This document shows, piece after piece, positions 22,803-33,855 of a DNA stretch of 64,000 nt. Under the pieces are notes generated by a model. That model was not told the origin of the DNA. It did no database searches and was given only the letters and a program-made list of their open reading frames with translations. The DNA is from Achatina immaculata (lineage: Eukaryota > Mollusca > Gastropoda > Stylommatophora > Achatinidae), in the NCBI GenBank assembly GCA_009760885.1, contig CM019692.1, positions 51,334,355-51,398,354 of the forward strand, in the 5' to 3' direction. Numbering within the stretch: position 1 is the stretch's first letter; each line of letters opens with the position of its first letter. A program made the position numbers and the translations under genes.

Positions 22803-22948
22803 TCAAGGCTCCGTGTAATCCCCAAGTTGACGGAGTTCATCGAGAAAGCCTGTTTTGTTGACCAAAGTCTTCACAGCTTCCATCAGACCATAGCAGTCCA
22901 CTCCCTCTCTGACACAGTGTCTCTGCTTCAGTATCAGCACAGCGTCAG
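22803..22948 (-). CDS. Candidate 3'-terminal exon of an unknown gene
   Basis: On the minus strand a strong acceptor (TTTGTTTTGCAG) is followed by two bases of a split codon, 47 codons and a TGA. The peptide includes DAVLILKQRHCVREGVDCYG, LMEAVKTLVNKTGFLDEL and ends QLGDYTEP. It looks like real protein and not like the LINE tails nearby. The family is not recognised. It sits between a SINE and a hAT element, so it may be a displaced or dead exon. Confidence 0.35.
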
Positions 22949-23116
22949 CTGCAAAACAAACAAAAAGGATCCCAGTTCAAATGAGATTTTTTTTTAAAAA
23001 AGAAGAAACAGCAGAAATGTCTGAAGTAAACAGGAAGTAATCGAACGAAAAAAAACCCCCCAGGAAACTGGCATAAGTCGTAAATGAGCTATGCAGCCGC
23101 AGATTAACCATTAGAC

Positions 23117-24451
23117 CAGTAGTTCCCAATGTACTTAGACAAATATTAGAACAGGCAAATGAGTGGCATAGCACAACATATGCATTATTCATAGATTTTG
23201 AGAAAGCCTTTGACAGTGTCAACAGAGATGCACTGTGGAAAATCCTAAGATGGCATGGCCTCCCCCATAAAATAGTTAATGTAATCAAAGCCCTATACGA
23301 GGGTTTTCAGTGCAAAGTTATCTGTGGAGAACATATCTCCAGCAGCTTTAGGGTACAAACAGGAGTGAAACAGGGATCTGTACTATCACCAACATTATTT
23401 ATCTTGGCAGTAGACTGGTTAATGAAGGAGGCAACATCAGACAAACGCAGAGGATTACAATGGACCCTTGACACAGTGCTGGAAGACCTTGACTTTGCGG
23501 ACGACATTTGTCTATTATCAAGCAGTCACAAAGATATGCAAGATAAAATAAACAAGCTAACTCAGAATGCAAACAACATAGGACTAAAGATCAACGTAGG
23601 AGAGAACAAAGTTAATGAAGCAAAATGTGAACAACAGAAATGTACTCAGAGTAGATAACAAGTTAGTGGAGGAGGTCAACGAATTTGCATACCTTGGCAG
23701 CAGAGTAGTAGAAAATGGAGACAGCACAGAGGACATCAACAGCAGACTTACTAGAGCAAACCAGGCTTTTGCAATGCTGCAGACTATATGGAAATAAAAA
23801 AACTAAGCATAAATATGAAAATCAGGATATTTAAGAGTAATGTTCTAAGTGTACTACTCTATGGAAATGAATGCTGGAAAATCACCAAAACCATAGAAAA
23901 CAAGTTGAATTCTTTCCAGGCTAAATGTTTACGAAGAATTAGAAAAATATTTTGGCCAAACACCATAAGAAATAACATCTTATTAGCAGAAATGCAGATG
24001 AAACCACTGACAACAATTATTGAGGAAAGACGCTGGCGATGGTTGGGATATGTGCTCCGAATGACTGACAACTCACTACCAAAAATAGCACTAAGATGGA
24101 CACCACAGGGGAGCAGAAGTAAGGGTAGACCAAAAGAGACATGGAGAAGAACAACAGAAAGGATGTTGAGCAATAGAGGGCTCACCTGGGGAAGAGCAGA
24201 AAAAAAGGCGAAGGACAGGCATTTGTGGAAAACCCTTGAGGAAGCCCTATGTGCCCTGGGCACTTAAGGTTCAGAGAGAGAGAGAGTGAGAGTAGTTCCC
24301 AAACTGGGCAGTATCGTGCTTCAGAAGGACGTTCGGAAAATTCAGAAGGGGCGATGAGGGAAAAGGGAAGGACTGGGGGGGGGGGGAGCCTTGGGATGTT
24401 GCCTCAAGCGAAAAAGGCAGCAGTTGAAAAAAAAAAGTCTGAGAACCACTC
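23117..24451. mobile_element. hAT-type MITE interrupted by LINE B
   Basis: The left end CAGTAGTTCCCAA starts at 23117 and the right end TCTGAGAACCACTC finishes at 24451. Flanking octamers CATTAGAC (23109-23116) and TATTAAAC (24452-24459) match at 6 of 8. Removing the LINE and one 12-bp duplication restores an element of about 160 bp similar to 8109-8294. Confidence 0.7.
23130..24290 (+). mobile_element. LINE family B, 5'-truncated
   Basis: Starts in the RT fingers/palm: LFIDFEKAFDSVNRDALW, TGVKQGSVLSPTLF, FADDICLLSS (catalytic FADD), then LLYGNECWKITKT, RRWRWLGYVLRM, GRPKETWRRTTERM, and ends WKTLEEALCALGT. Frameshifts occur near 23650 and 23797. The 3' tail is GGTTCAGAGAGAGAGAGAG. It is flanked by the 12-bp duplication AGTAGTTCCCAA at 23118-23129 and 24291-24302. 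Confidence 0.9.
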
Positions 24452-24737
24452 TATTAAACTGAGAAGCATCAGGGTCTAAAAATAACTGTAAATACAGATT
24501 ATTGTTTCATGTGATAGTCGTTAATAACTAGGACTTCTACACTAACACGTTACGTTATCCGAAGGACAGTGACGTGTAAGTTGTGTTCCATCTGTGTAAT
24601 ACGAAGTCGTGTAGCAATAACAGAGACCACTAGAGGAGAATCAGGCCATGTGTCAGATGTCGGACGGTATAGGTAGGGTAGCGCGGGGGCCCTTGATAAG
24701 TTTAGCCTCTCGTCCTGAGTGATAATTAATTCGTCAC

Positions 24738-24862
24738 TGCAGCAATACGGGACTGAGAAAAGGCAGCAATAGGGGATTGAGAAAAGGCAGCAATACGGGA
24801 CTGAAAAAAGGCAGCAATACGGGACTGAGAAAAGGCAGCAATACGGGACTGAGAAAAGGCAA
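24738..24862. repeat. 24-bp minisatellite, 5 copies
   Basis: GGCAGCAATACGGGACTGAG repeats every 24 bases. The minus strand reads an FSVPYCCL repeat. Confidence 0.95.
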
Positions 24863-25184
24863 AGATTATAAGAAAAGGAAAAAAAAATGTCTACATTAGA
24901 TGTGATAATTAAAAACAGAAAACAAATATGTAGTGTGTATTTGTAAGCACTGGCAATAACAGAGAAAGAAGACATCAGAAATAACAGCTGTGTAGGTTCT
25001 GAAGAAATATGCAACGTATACACTGAACATCAGTCGGAAGGAAAGCAATGGTAAACTACCTTCTGGAAATATACAAAGAAACCCAAACAGCAATATTTCC
25101 ATATTGAAAAAAATCTGGTGGCGAGTCCCCCAGACAAGATATATCTAATTTTAACACTGGGGAAGAGTGTGAGACAGAGGTAAG

Positions 25185-27800
25185 TACTAGAATTGTGATG
25201 ACGGACAAAATCCTGACGGTGTTACTAAGGAAAACCCCTGCATCAAACTAAAAAGAAAAATAAGAGAAGGAACATGGAATGTGAGAAGTATGTATGAGGG
25301 AAAGTATTAAATAATAAGTGACGAGATGAAAAAAAACGGGGATACACATTTTGGGAATCTGCGAACATCGATGGAAAGGATCAGGACACTTCAAGAGCGA
25401 GAATGATAATATCTTTATATACTCTGGTGGAGAATTAGGAGGAAAGAATGGAGTGGCTTTTTACTTGGACAAATCAACATCAAAAGCATTATTAGGTTAC
25501 AATCCAGTAAGTGATAGAATCCTCACAATCAGACTTAAGGGCACTCCTAGAAATGTAACAATCATTCAGATATATGCACCTACATCAACAGCAGAAGAAG
25601 AGGAAGTAGAAGACTTTTATAACACACGACGACAGACTAGGTACGGAAAAATGATATTGTATTAATAATGGGCGATTTTAATGCAAAGATTGGTACATAA
25701 AGAGCAGAAGACGAAGGATATGTTGTGGGGAAATTTAGCATAGGACATAGAAATGAGGCAGGTGACAATTTAATGGCGTTTTGCATGGAACATGGAAAAT
25801 GAGCTAATGATCGCTAACATACTTTTTAAACAACATATAGACGTTACACATGGACATCACCTGATTGGGAAAACCAAGAATCAAATAGATTACATTTTAG
25901 TGTAAAGAAGGTGGAGATCAATTATAACATCAGCAAAAACTTTACCAGGTGCTGACTGTGACACGGACCATGAGTTATTAATAGCAGACATGAAGATAAA
26001 GATAAAAAAGACAGTTATGGGATCAAGACCATTCCGCTTTGATCCTACAAAAATACCAGAACAATACGGTATATAAGTGAAGAACCTTTCGAAATCCTGA
26101 TGGCTGTACAGGAGGAGATGACACCAGATGAACTGGCTACGCAGACCAGAGATATCTTAACAAAAACAGCTAAAGACGCGATTCCAGTAAAGAAAACGCA
26201 AAAGAATGGATGGATTACACCAGGCACACTAGAATTGATAAACAATGTAGAGAAATGAAGACGCAATGGAAAGTGACAAATAACAACAAAGAGAAATATA
26301 AATCTTTAACAAAAGAAGTAGAAGAAACATAAGAAAAGACACACACACACACACACACACAAAAACAATACATACAAGATTGTTGTGAAAGAATAGAAAG
26401 ATATCAAAAGTGTGGAAGAGATAGTGAAATGTTTAAAGAAATGAAGACAGTGACGAGAAATGTCACACCTAAGCTAAATGTAATTTGTGACGAGATGGGG
26501 AATACCTTGACAGAGACAGAGGAAATTCTAGACAGATGGAAGGAATATTGTTGAGAAACAATTGACTGTGAAAGCAGAAATCAACAGTGCGAATTATTAT
26601 TGAAAGAGAAAGAACCCGAACCGATAATAGAAGAAGTTTTATGGGCAATAAAGAATCTGAAAAATGGTAAATCACCAGAATGTGATTAGATAACAGCTGA
26701 ACTTACCAAAGCAGGAGGAAAGGAATGTGCAACAATCTATCATGCACTATGTAAAAAGATATGGCATTCAGGTATTTGGCCAAAAGAATGGAAAAGAACT
26801 GTATCCATACCCCTGCCAAAAAAAGGGTAACCTGAAATTATGCATAAACTACAGAACTGTTGTTCTGATTAGTCAAGTCAGTAAAATTCTGTTAAAAATC
26901 ATAATGGGTAGACTTCGTAAGAAAATAGAAGAAGAAGTCAATATAGTCCAAGCTGGTTTCAGGCAAGGAAGAGAATCAAGAGATCATATATTCAATATAA
27001 GATTAATAATAGAGAAATGCAAGGAGTTTAATGTGAATCTATATTTATCTTTTATAGACTACTCAAAGGCATTTGATTGTGTACAACACCAGAAACTTTG
27101 GGAAATAATGGAAAAAAATGGGATTTCCAACACATTTGATACAATTAACATCACTGCTGTATCTAGACCAACAGGGAACAGTAAGAATAAATGGTGAAAC
27201 AACAACTTGGTTTGATATAAAACAAGGGGTCTATCAGGGGCGCATATTGTCGCCTTACTTATTTAACTTGTATACTGAAAATATAATGAATACGGTTAGA
27301 GAAGATGTAGACAAAGAATATTACGATGCCATAAAAATTGGAGGTTATGAAATACCAGATATTAGATATGCTGATGACACAGTACTACTGTCCATAACAC
27401 AAAAAGGAATGGAAAAACTAATTATATCAGTCCGGAAGAACAGCGATGAGTAAAACCTCTATCTTAATGCGAAGAAAATTAAATTGATGACAACTGACAA
27501 AACAAACAAGGCAGCTGAAATATGTATCAATGAGGAAAAACTGGAAGAAGTGGAGAGTTTTGAATATCACTACTAACTAATAATGGAGGTACATTGAGGG
27601 AATTAAAAGAAGGACATCTATCACTCTTCAGAAAGTAAAACAACTAAAAAATCTGAGGAGAGGAACAGACAGAACTATAAAATAAGATTTTTAAGGTCAT
27701 GCGTCTTTCCCATCATAACATATGCCTGTGAGAACTGGACACTTAACAAAACAGCCGAGAAACACATAAATGCCTTTGAATGTAAATGCGAGACTCTTCG
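25185..27800 (+). mobile_element. LINE family C, endonuclease plus RT, degenerate
   Basis: The APE-type endonuclease begins near 25265 (GTWNVRSMYEGKY), continues with GICEHRWKGSGHF, VTIIQIYAPTS and MGDFNAKIG, and reaches NQIDYIL near 25885. RT motifs are VQAGFRQGRESRDHIF, FIDYSKAFDCVQH, and [12 protein letters not shown] at about 27355-27395. After frameshifts comes ITYACENWTLNKTAEKHIN near 27720. The copy stops near 27800 against unrelated GC-rich repeats. It carries many stops and is not functional. Confidence 0.87.
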
Positions 27801-27949
27801 AATGCCGCGCGTGGAGTGAAGTTTATCCCGGTCAAGGAAGAAAATGCGGAAAAGAAATAAAAGTTGGTGTGCGGCGCCGACGTGAAAAGGTGAAGGAAAG
27901 AATAAAGTGAAATTTAATCGGTATGTCCAGTAGTGTCGCTGCGAGAGCT

Positions 27950-28265
27950 ACAGATACCACGGCGCCTCTGCTCTAGAGGCCAGCCGCGTCCGAAATACAT
28001 CTACACTGGTGAAATATGCCTAAACCGGCACACACCAGGGGTGAAACTTGATGGCCAAGCATGTCACGCCACCTCCGCTCTAAAGGCTGGTCACGCCTGA
28101 TATACACCCATACTGGTGAAATATGCCTAAACCGTCTCATACCAGGGGTGAAACTTGAAGGCTACGCATGCCGCGGTACTTCTGTTCTAGAGGTCAGTCA
28201 CGTCCCAAACACCCCCATACTGGGATAATATGCCTAAACCGGCTCAACCCAGGGGTGGAAGTCAC
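27950..28265. repeat. GC-rich ~115-bp tandem repeat, 3 copies
   Basis: Units share TCTAGAGGCCAG-type and AATATGCCTAAACCGGC and CCAGGGGTGAAACTTGA blocks. GC content is well above the surroundings. Confidence 0.85.
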
Positions 28266-28384
28266 TAGTGGCGAGGATTCGTCCTCCTGGACAAAGCCCC
28301 ATCCTGGCCACAACTAGGAAAGGTAGCGGCCACGACCACAAAATGCTGAAGTCGGAGACACTGGACCAGGGCAGTCTAGATAGG

Positions 28385-28560
28385 CAACCACCTCTCACCC
28401 GGCGGGGATGTTGCGTATCCTAATCACACTGAGGTTTTCCGGTGAGAAAGTCCAACTCTGGCCTGGGTGGGCTACCACCTCTCACCCAGCGGGGATGCAC
28501 TGATATCCTAAACACGTCGAGGTCCTCCGGTGAGAAAGTCCAACTCTAGACTAAACTGGT
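28385..28560. repeat. GC-rich ~100-bp direct repeat, 2 copies
   Basis: CCACCTCTCACCC(G/A)GCGGGG and GTGAGAAAGTCCAACTCT occur twice with TATCCTAA between them. It adjoins the 115-bp repeat. Confidence 0.85.
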
Positions 28561-28639
28561 GCAACGAAAACCACGGTGTCACGCAATCCCGCTTCTGAGA
28601 CCCACCAAGAATACAGGCTCAAGCCCTGAGATACTCTGA

Positions 28640-28800
28640 ACCTCTTGTGGTCCTCTCGGGGACTCTACCACCATGGGGACTATGGCGATCCCTGCCCCGT
28701 TAGCCAGGCTAGGCCTGTTATCGGGGGTACCACGGACCACACGGGGGACCACGGGACTTAACGAGGACCACAGGCGTAAATTCAGCAGGATCACAGGGCG
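28640..28800 (-). repeat. Dispersed repeat R1 fragment
   Basis: Holds the R1 core CCACCATGGGGACTATGGCG and CCTGTTA...GGGGGTACCACGG. Other copies are at 29780-30060, 43330-43560, 54310-54570 and 63065-63340. Confidence 0.6.
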
Positions 28801-28829
28801 GTCTTGGTAGTAGAAGCGAACGAAGAAGA

Positions 28830-29278
28830 AGAAGATCACCCAGTTCCTCGCGAACAACAACGTCCAGACCATTCCGTGTCCATCCATGTCATCAGACATG
28901 AACCCAATAGAACACTTATGTGATGAACTCAACAGACAAGTCCGCAAGCGAGACGTGGCGCCAACCAATCTCCGACAGTTGTCTCTTGCACTGTGGAAAG
29001 AGTGGGCAGCCATCTGATCCATGTCAAGGAGATGTCGTTCTCTGATACAAGCTAGAGGAGGCCATATACCTTACTGAAATGGAGCCCTCAGTCGCAAAGA
29101 ATATAAGTCCAAACCAAATTTAATGAACATCATTTCATTGTTAATGTCTGAAAGTTTCTTCATGCCAAGATTGAAACATTAATTCCCTAAAATAAAATTT
29201 TGATACAAGTTTGAAATTTGGTGTCCATTAGGACTACAGTAGTGTTGGGTTTTTAAAAAAAAATTTTTGAACAGTATA
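28830..29278 (+). mobile_element. Tc1-like transposon, 3' remnant
   Basis: Encodes with one break the transposase C-terminus: FLANNNVQTIPCPSM, SDMNPIEHLCDELNRQV with the catalytic Glu, and NLRQLSLALWKEW. It ends with a TTTTTGAACAGTATA terminal repeat shared with the copy at 50765-52242. The 5' two-thirds are missing. Confidence 0.85.
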
Positions 29279-29780
29279 TAATTTATCAGATGTTTCACGA
29301 GCGAGCAAGCATTGTTGACTAAAAAACTAGACAATGGCAATTAGGCATTTTGTTGTCCTCCTGCAGTTCCGAACTTTTGCATTTAATAATTTTTGTTGTA
29401 TTGAATCAATACATTAAGCCTGAGCGATAACTCAATCCACTTTTTATAGGACTCCACGTGATTTTTAGATTTTTGTCACGCTCATTAAGACGCAAATATA
29501 AACTCCCCCAATCTTTATAGCCTTCAGAAGTAAGCGATACGCTACTGATAGAAGATAGCTCAGAACAAAAATAAATTATACAGTAATTTTTCTTTGGAAT
29601 AATTAGCCAAGATCGGTTAATATACTCTCCATTTCTTAGTTTTCTAGTGTAACGGAGATTTCCAACCGCTAAAACCGCGCGGAAATGTGAAAGTACTCTG
29701 TGGTCTTTTTATCGGGCCTTCTTTTACAATTTCCAGTCTTTCGGTATTTTTCTGTTTCTTTTGTCAGACACTATATCTAT
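29279..29780. other. Unannotated sequence
   Basis: No recognised gene or element between the Tc1 remnant and the R1 repeat. Confidence 0.4.
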
Positions 29781-30060
29781 CTGAATGTTGGTAAGCTGGT
29801 GTTCTTTGCAGCCGATGCTGTGGAGGTGTTGAGTCACGGCATCGTATCGGCGTGGGAGCGGGTTATGGCAGCTACTTTTTCAGTCCCAGAGTACAGCTAA
29901 AAAGCAGGGGGGTGGGGGTGCAATGCTTCTTTAGCAAACTCCACCACCATGGGGACTATGGCGATCCCTGCCTCGTTAGCTAGGCTGGGCCTGTTATTGG
30001 GGGCACTACGGAGAGGTGGGACAGGGTCTTGGTCAGCTATGGGTCGCCGATTGCCTCATT
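29780..30060 (+). repeat. Dispersed repeat R1, near-complete copy
   Basis: About 280 bp: TTCTTTGCAGCCGATGCTGT, TGGGAGCGGGTTATGG, AATGCTTCTTTAGCA, CCACCATGGGGACTATGGCG and GGGACAGGGTCTTGGTCAGC. No conserved protein; the class is unknown. Confidence 0.8.
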
Positions 30061-30106
30061 GGACAGCATCTTCACCCCCATACAAGAAAGACAGAAAGAA
30101 CTATAG

Positions 30107-30239
30107 ATGGGAGCATGTACTGATGGGAGCGAACTGCACATGAGACGAGCATGTACTGATGGGAGCGAACTGCACATGAGACGAGCATGTACTGATGGGA
30201 GCGAACTGCAAAAAAAAAAAAAAAAGACGAGCATGTACT
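30107..30239. repeat. 36-bp minisatellite, 3 copies plus partial
   Basis: GAGCATGTACTGATGGGAGC repeats every 36 bases; the last unit is interrupted by an A-run. Confidence 0.93.
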
Positions 30240-30274
30240 CATTTAAAACAAACAGTAACTAACCAACAAATCGG

Positions 30275-30338
30275 CGATATCCAGCTTTATCAAGGGGATA
30301 TCCAGCTTTATCAAGGGGATATCCAGCTTTATCAAGGA
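30275..30338. repeat. 21-bp tandem repeat, 3 copies
   Basis: GATATCCAGCTTTATCAAGG recurs three times. Confidence 0.93.
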
Positions 30339-30479
30339 CGAAGAAAATAACGAAACAAAAAATAGGGACACACCAAAAAAAAAAAAAATGTCAAGGAAGT
30401 AAAAAAAAGCAAGAAAAAAAAAACCCCGCTCGCCCTCACACATGCACACACACACACACTCAATATCCAAAATCAACTT

Positions 30480-31330
30480 TCCCCACTTATAAAATGAATG
30501 AAAGGTTTCTCATTCGGTTGTAGCCGGCATCTGGATAAGACTTGGATAACGTTTACTACATTCGTCCATAAATTTCTGGTCATCCGATATGGTAAAACAG
30601 TGAATTGTAAACCGAAACTGCACTTTTCATTACGTGAAGCTGAACTCCGTCTCTAGCAGGTTATGTTCCTTCGTGATGTTTTTTTTTTTTTTGTAACATG
30701 AAACTGTCTTGACAACTGCCATTGTTTATCTCAACTTCGCCAGTGTGCACCAAAACACTGGGTCATTTTGTTTTACGATATCTCTGTGTAGCTTGTGAGT
30801 ATGGTAATAATAGATGAAAAATGCATATGTTTGTGTGTGTGGTGCGTATGTGTGTTTTGTTTATTTGACATGTATTTGACATGGCTTACAGTTAACTGTA
30901 GTGAGCAGAGGTCAGAAACAGGGCATGGGATTTTCGGTAGTAAAAAATTACTTCAGTAGTATGTGGAGTTTTTTTTTTTTTTTTTGGCTATGTATTTTTT
31001 TTCCAAGATTATTGGTAAAGTTCTCAAAGAATGGTAAAAGTTTGTAAAAATCAAACACATTTTTATTTCTTTTCCCTGTAGTTTTTGATGGGTTATAGTT
31101 TATAACTCAGTAAACGAAAACCAGAATACATTTGGTTGTAATTACTTTTCAAAGTAAAACAGAGACGATGCTGGTCATCGGAATTTTACAGAATTTCCCT
31201 TTCGAATATCCAAACGAACATAGAAATTCTCTTTATTCATGAACATGTGCCAATCAAATATGAGACTATGAGATAATATAGGACATGTATTATTAAAATA
31301 GGGAAGGGGGCAATTAGGCGTATCTTTTCG
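30480..31330. other. Unannotated AT-rich sequence
   Basis: T-runs at 30680 and 30970 and a GT-rich patch at 30830; no gene or element ends recognised. Confidence 0.4.
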
Positions 31331-31344
31331 GTTACAATGTGAAC

Positions 31345-31550
31345 TCGATGAAATAAAAAAAACAGATAGCCTGTCTTCAGTGGCTAGCAAAATAGGAGTT
31401 GAAATTAACAGGGAAAAAACAAAAATAATGAAACGTCCTAAATCAAGCATGAAAAAATATACGTAGATGGAACGGCTGTTAAAGAAGTCAAGCAATTTGC
31501 ATACCTTGGCAGCTACACAGACCAGGATGGTGATACTAGATAGTATTGAC
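31345..31550 (+). mobile_element. LINE RT fragment
   Basis: With one frame change it reads SLSSVASKIGVEINREKTKI, MKRPKSSMK, then EVKQFAYLGSYTDQDGDTR. These are the residues following the catalytic site in LINE RTs (INxxKTK...FxYLGS). Confidence 0.65.
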
Positions 31551-31794
31551 CTCCAAGAATCTTGAGAACATAAGGCACCCAAAAGTTATAAGCACTAAAA
31601 CCAAGTTATGACTATTCAATATCTGAGATTGCGTACACACGAGTGCCCATAAGCACCAAGATTATTGGCACTAGATACGTGAGCTACATTGAAACTGCGC
31701 ATGTCCCGCGGCCCTTGACCCCACATTGCGACTGCGCATGTCTTGTGACCCTCGACTCAACACAGAAAAACATTGCTATTGATTCTTATATATC

Positions 31795-31935
31795 TTATAT
31801 CCTTCCCGTGCCGTTAAACGTCACATAGGGCTCGCAAAGTAGTTCGCCAATTTTTTCCTGTCTTCGGCGAGTCTTTCAACCTCATCGAGGGATTTTATGC
31901 CTGTTAATTTGCAATTGATTATGTTTCAGAAAAAC
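31795..31935 (-). mobile_element. LINE family F, 3' end
   Basis: The reverse strand matches the end of the copies at 33080-33420 and 35725-36130: LDEVERLAEDRK, a Trp/Leu-rich block, ALCD and a GGCACGGGAAGGAT-type tail. Confidence 0.6.
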
Positions 31936-32153
31936 TAACTGTTATTTTTCTTAGTTCTGTTTTTTTTCCCTGACTGCAGTTTTCAAAATTTCAAAGCTAG
32001 GGAAAGTGCAGCCTTCTGAAAATTTACTTGTAGGATTCATTTTAAATGCTTTAAAAATGATTTCAGTGATGATGTCAGTGCAGTGGTCTCCTAGAAAAAA
32101 AAAACTAGCTAAAAAACACGCACTCATTGGTCAGTGCAGTGGTCAGGAACATT

Positions 32154-32157
<4 letters not shown>

Positions 32158-32202
<45 letters not shown>
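32158..32202. repeat. (TA)n microsatellite
   Basis: About 22 TA dinucleotides without interruption. Confidence 0.97.
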
Positions 32203-32203
<1 letters not shown>

Positions 32204-32544
32204 CAAAGAGGCTTTCGCATGGTAGGTGCAGTAGTCAATGTTCATGCACAGAAGATATGTGCAGTTGCCCAAGTGCCAATAAGCTAACCCTGGGGCGTGC
32301 TTATTGGCACGCATGTGTCACTCCCCTATTGAATTCAAATGTAACATCCACCCCCATTTCCGCATGCGAAAGCTGGAAAACAACTAAAGAAAGACAACAA
32401 ATTAGCTCTTTCCACTCGCGCGAGCCCCATAAGGATCTTTGCGGTTTAGCAATGCCACCCTCAAGAGCCCTATGTTGCATCGGAGTTTCTTTCGTTGAAA
32501 ACATGATGTTACTTTTCACTTAACCAGTTAGAACTCTTCTGGAT

Positions 32545-33078
32545 TCAAAATTAAGCTAGTTTTTTAAGCATGGGGGATAAAGACGCCATTTTTTTTTATA
32601 CATAGATAGGGGGTAAAATTCAAGTTTATTTCGAGACTGAGTGGTAGAATGATCATATCGACCGACTAGATCTAGCTTACTATATGTGTTTCTAGTAGAT
32701 GTAGATCTGTTAGATCATAAATATTGATTTTTCTGTGTTGAAATTTGAATGACTACGTATTCTGTATTGGATTATGACACAGCTCAGGTAAGCATAAAGT
32801 AGATTTTATTGTTCAGCCCTAAAATTTTTTTAGCGCCAAAAATCGTTCCATCGTTTCACGCCAGTTTTGTTTTCTTTTCTTCTTTTTTTTAAAATGACAA
32901 ATAACTTCATTTATGGAATCTTCATTCATTTCCACTTATTTTAATGTGTGATACACACGTGGTAATCATGGAATTAATTTGGTACAATAACTTTTACACA
33001 GGGACCCCCTTCTCCAAAATGTCCGCGTCATCAGAAACTAAGGAACATTTTGGAAGTAACGCGGGTGGAAAGAGTTAA
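32545..33078. mobile_element. Possible diverged TTAA MITE
   Basis: The right end GGAAAGAGTTAA and interior blocks (ATAGATAGGGGGTA, AGATCTAGCTTA, TGTAGATCTGTTAGATC) resemble the MITE family at 47859-49202. The left end is unclear. Confidence 0.3.
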
Positions 33079-33079
33079 A

Positions 33080-33420
33080 CTCTTTGAAAACTAATGCCTA
33101 AATAAATACTTGGTATAAAGTGGAACGAATTCAAGAACGCAGAGATAAGGCAGATGAACGAACATGTCTCATTGGTGATCAGAAAAAGATGGACATATCG
33201 GTCACGTGATGAGAAGAAACGGTCAAAGAATCCCAAAACAAACTATCAAATGGAACCCAACAGGCCGAAGAAAAATAGGACACTGTTAATAGATGCCAGT
33301 TTAATAAGCATAAAATCCCTTGATGAGGTTGAAAAGCTCGCAGAAAACAGGAAATCTTGACGAACTACCACGCGAGCCCTATGTGACATATACACGGCAC
33401 GGGAAGGATTTAAGATGTAA
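33080..33420 (+). mobile_element. LINE family F, 3' fragment
   Basis: Reads with breaks GHIGHVMRRNGQRIPKQTIK, WNPTGRRKIG, then SLDEVEKLAENRKS and terminal ALCDIYTARE-like codons. The IGHV...WNPxGRRK order is typical of a LINE C-terminal region. Confidence 0.75.
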
Positions 33421-33846
33421 GAAAATTTAGTCGTATAAATTGAAGTTTTATGAAATTATTTCTATGACATATTCTTAAAATACAGAGGAATTTCGTTATA
33501 ATACGATTTGGTTGGTCCCTTCAATTATGGAGCCGATGGCAAAAAGAAAAGAAAAGCTTTACTGGGGCTGATTAGAGTGTATTTATATATTTAGTTTCGT
33601 ATATACGACGTGTGTACCTTGAATGAAAAACAAAAATCCCGAATCCGAGTTGGCAACCCTGGTAGTGGGTACTAAATTTCGGAAATTTCCCAATCGCCAT
33701 TTTCTTACAATGGACGTAATACTGCTATTTTTCTTTAAAAATGCTCACGATGTAAGCAAGTTTACGTCTTTATATATGAAAGTGAAAGCGTGGTCAGTTA
33801 ATAATAGCACTGAAAGTGTCTCACAACATGTTTATATAACTGTAGG
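33421..33846. other. Unannotated sequence
   Basis: No recognised feature; the long frame starting at 33623 only becomes protein-like once the LINE begins at 33856. Confidence 0.4.
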
Positions 33847-33855
33847 TGAAAGAAA

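Noticed and set aside
24550..25023. Minus-strand ORF of 157 codons with FSVPYCCL repeats
   Set aside because: Explained by the 24-bp minisatellite; no start or splice context.
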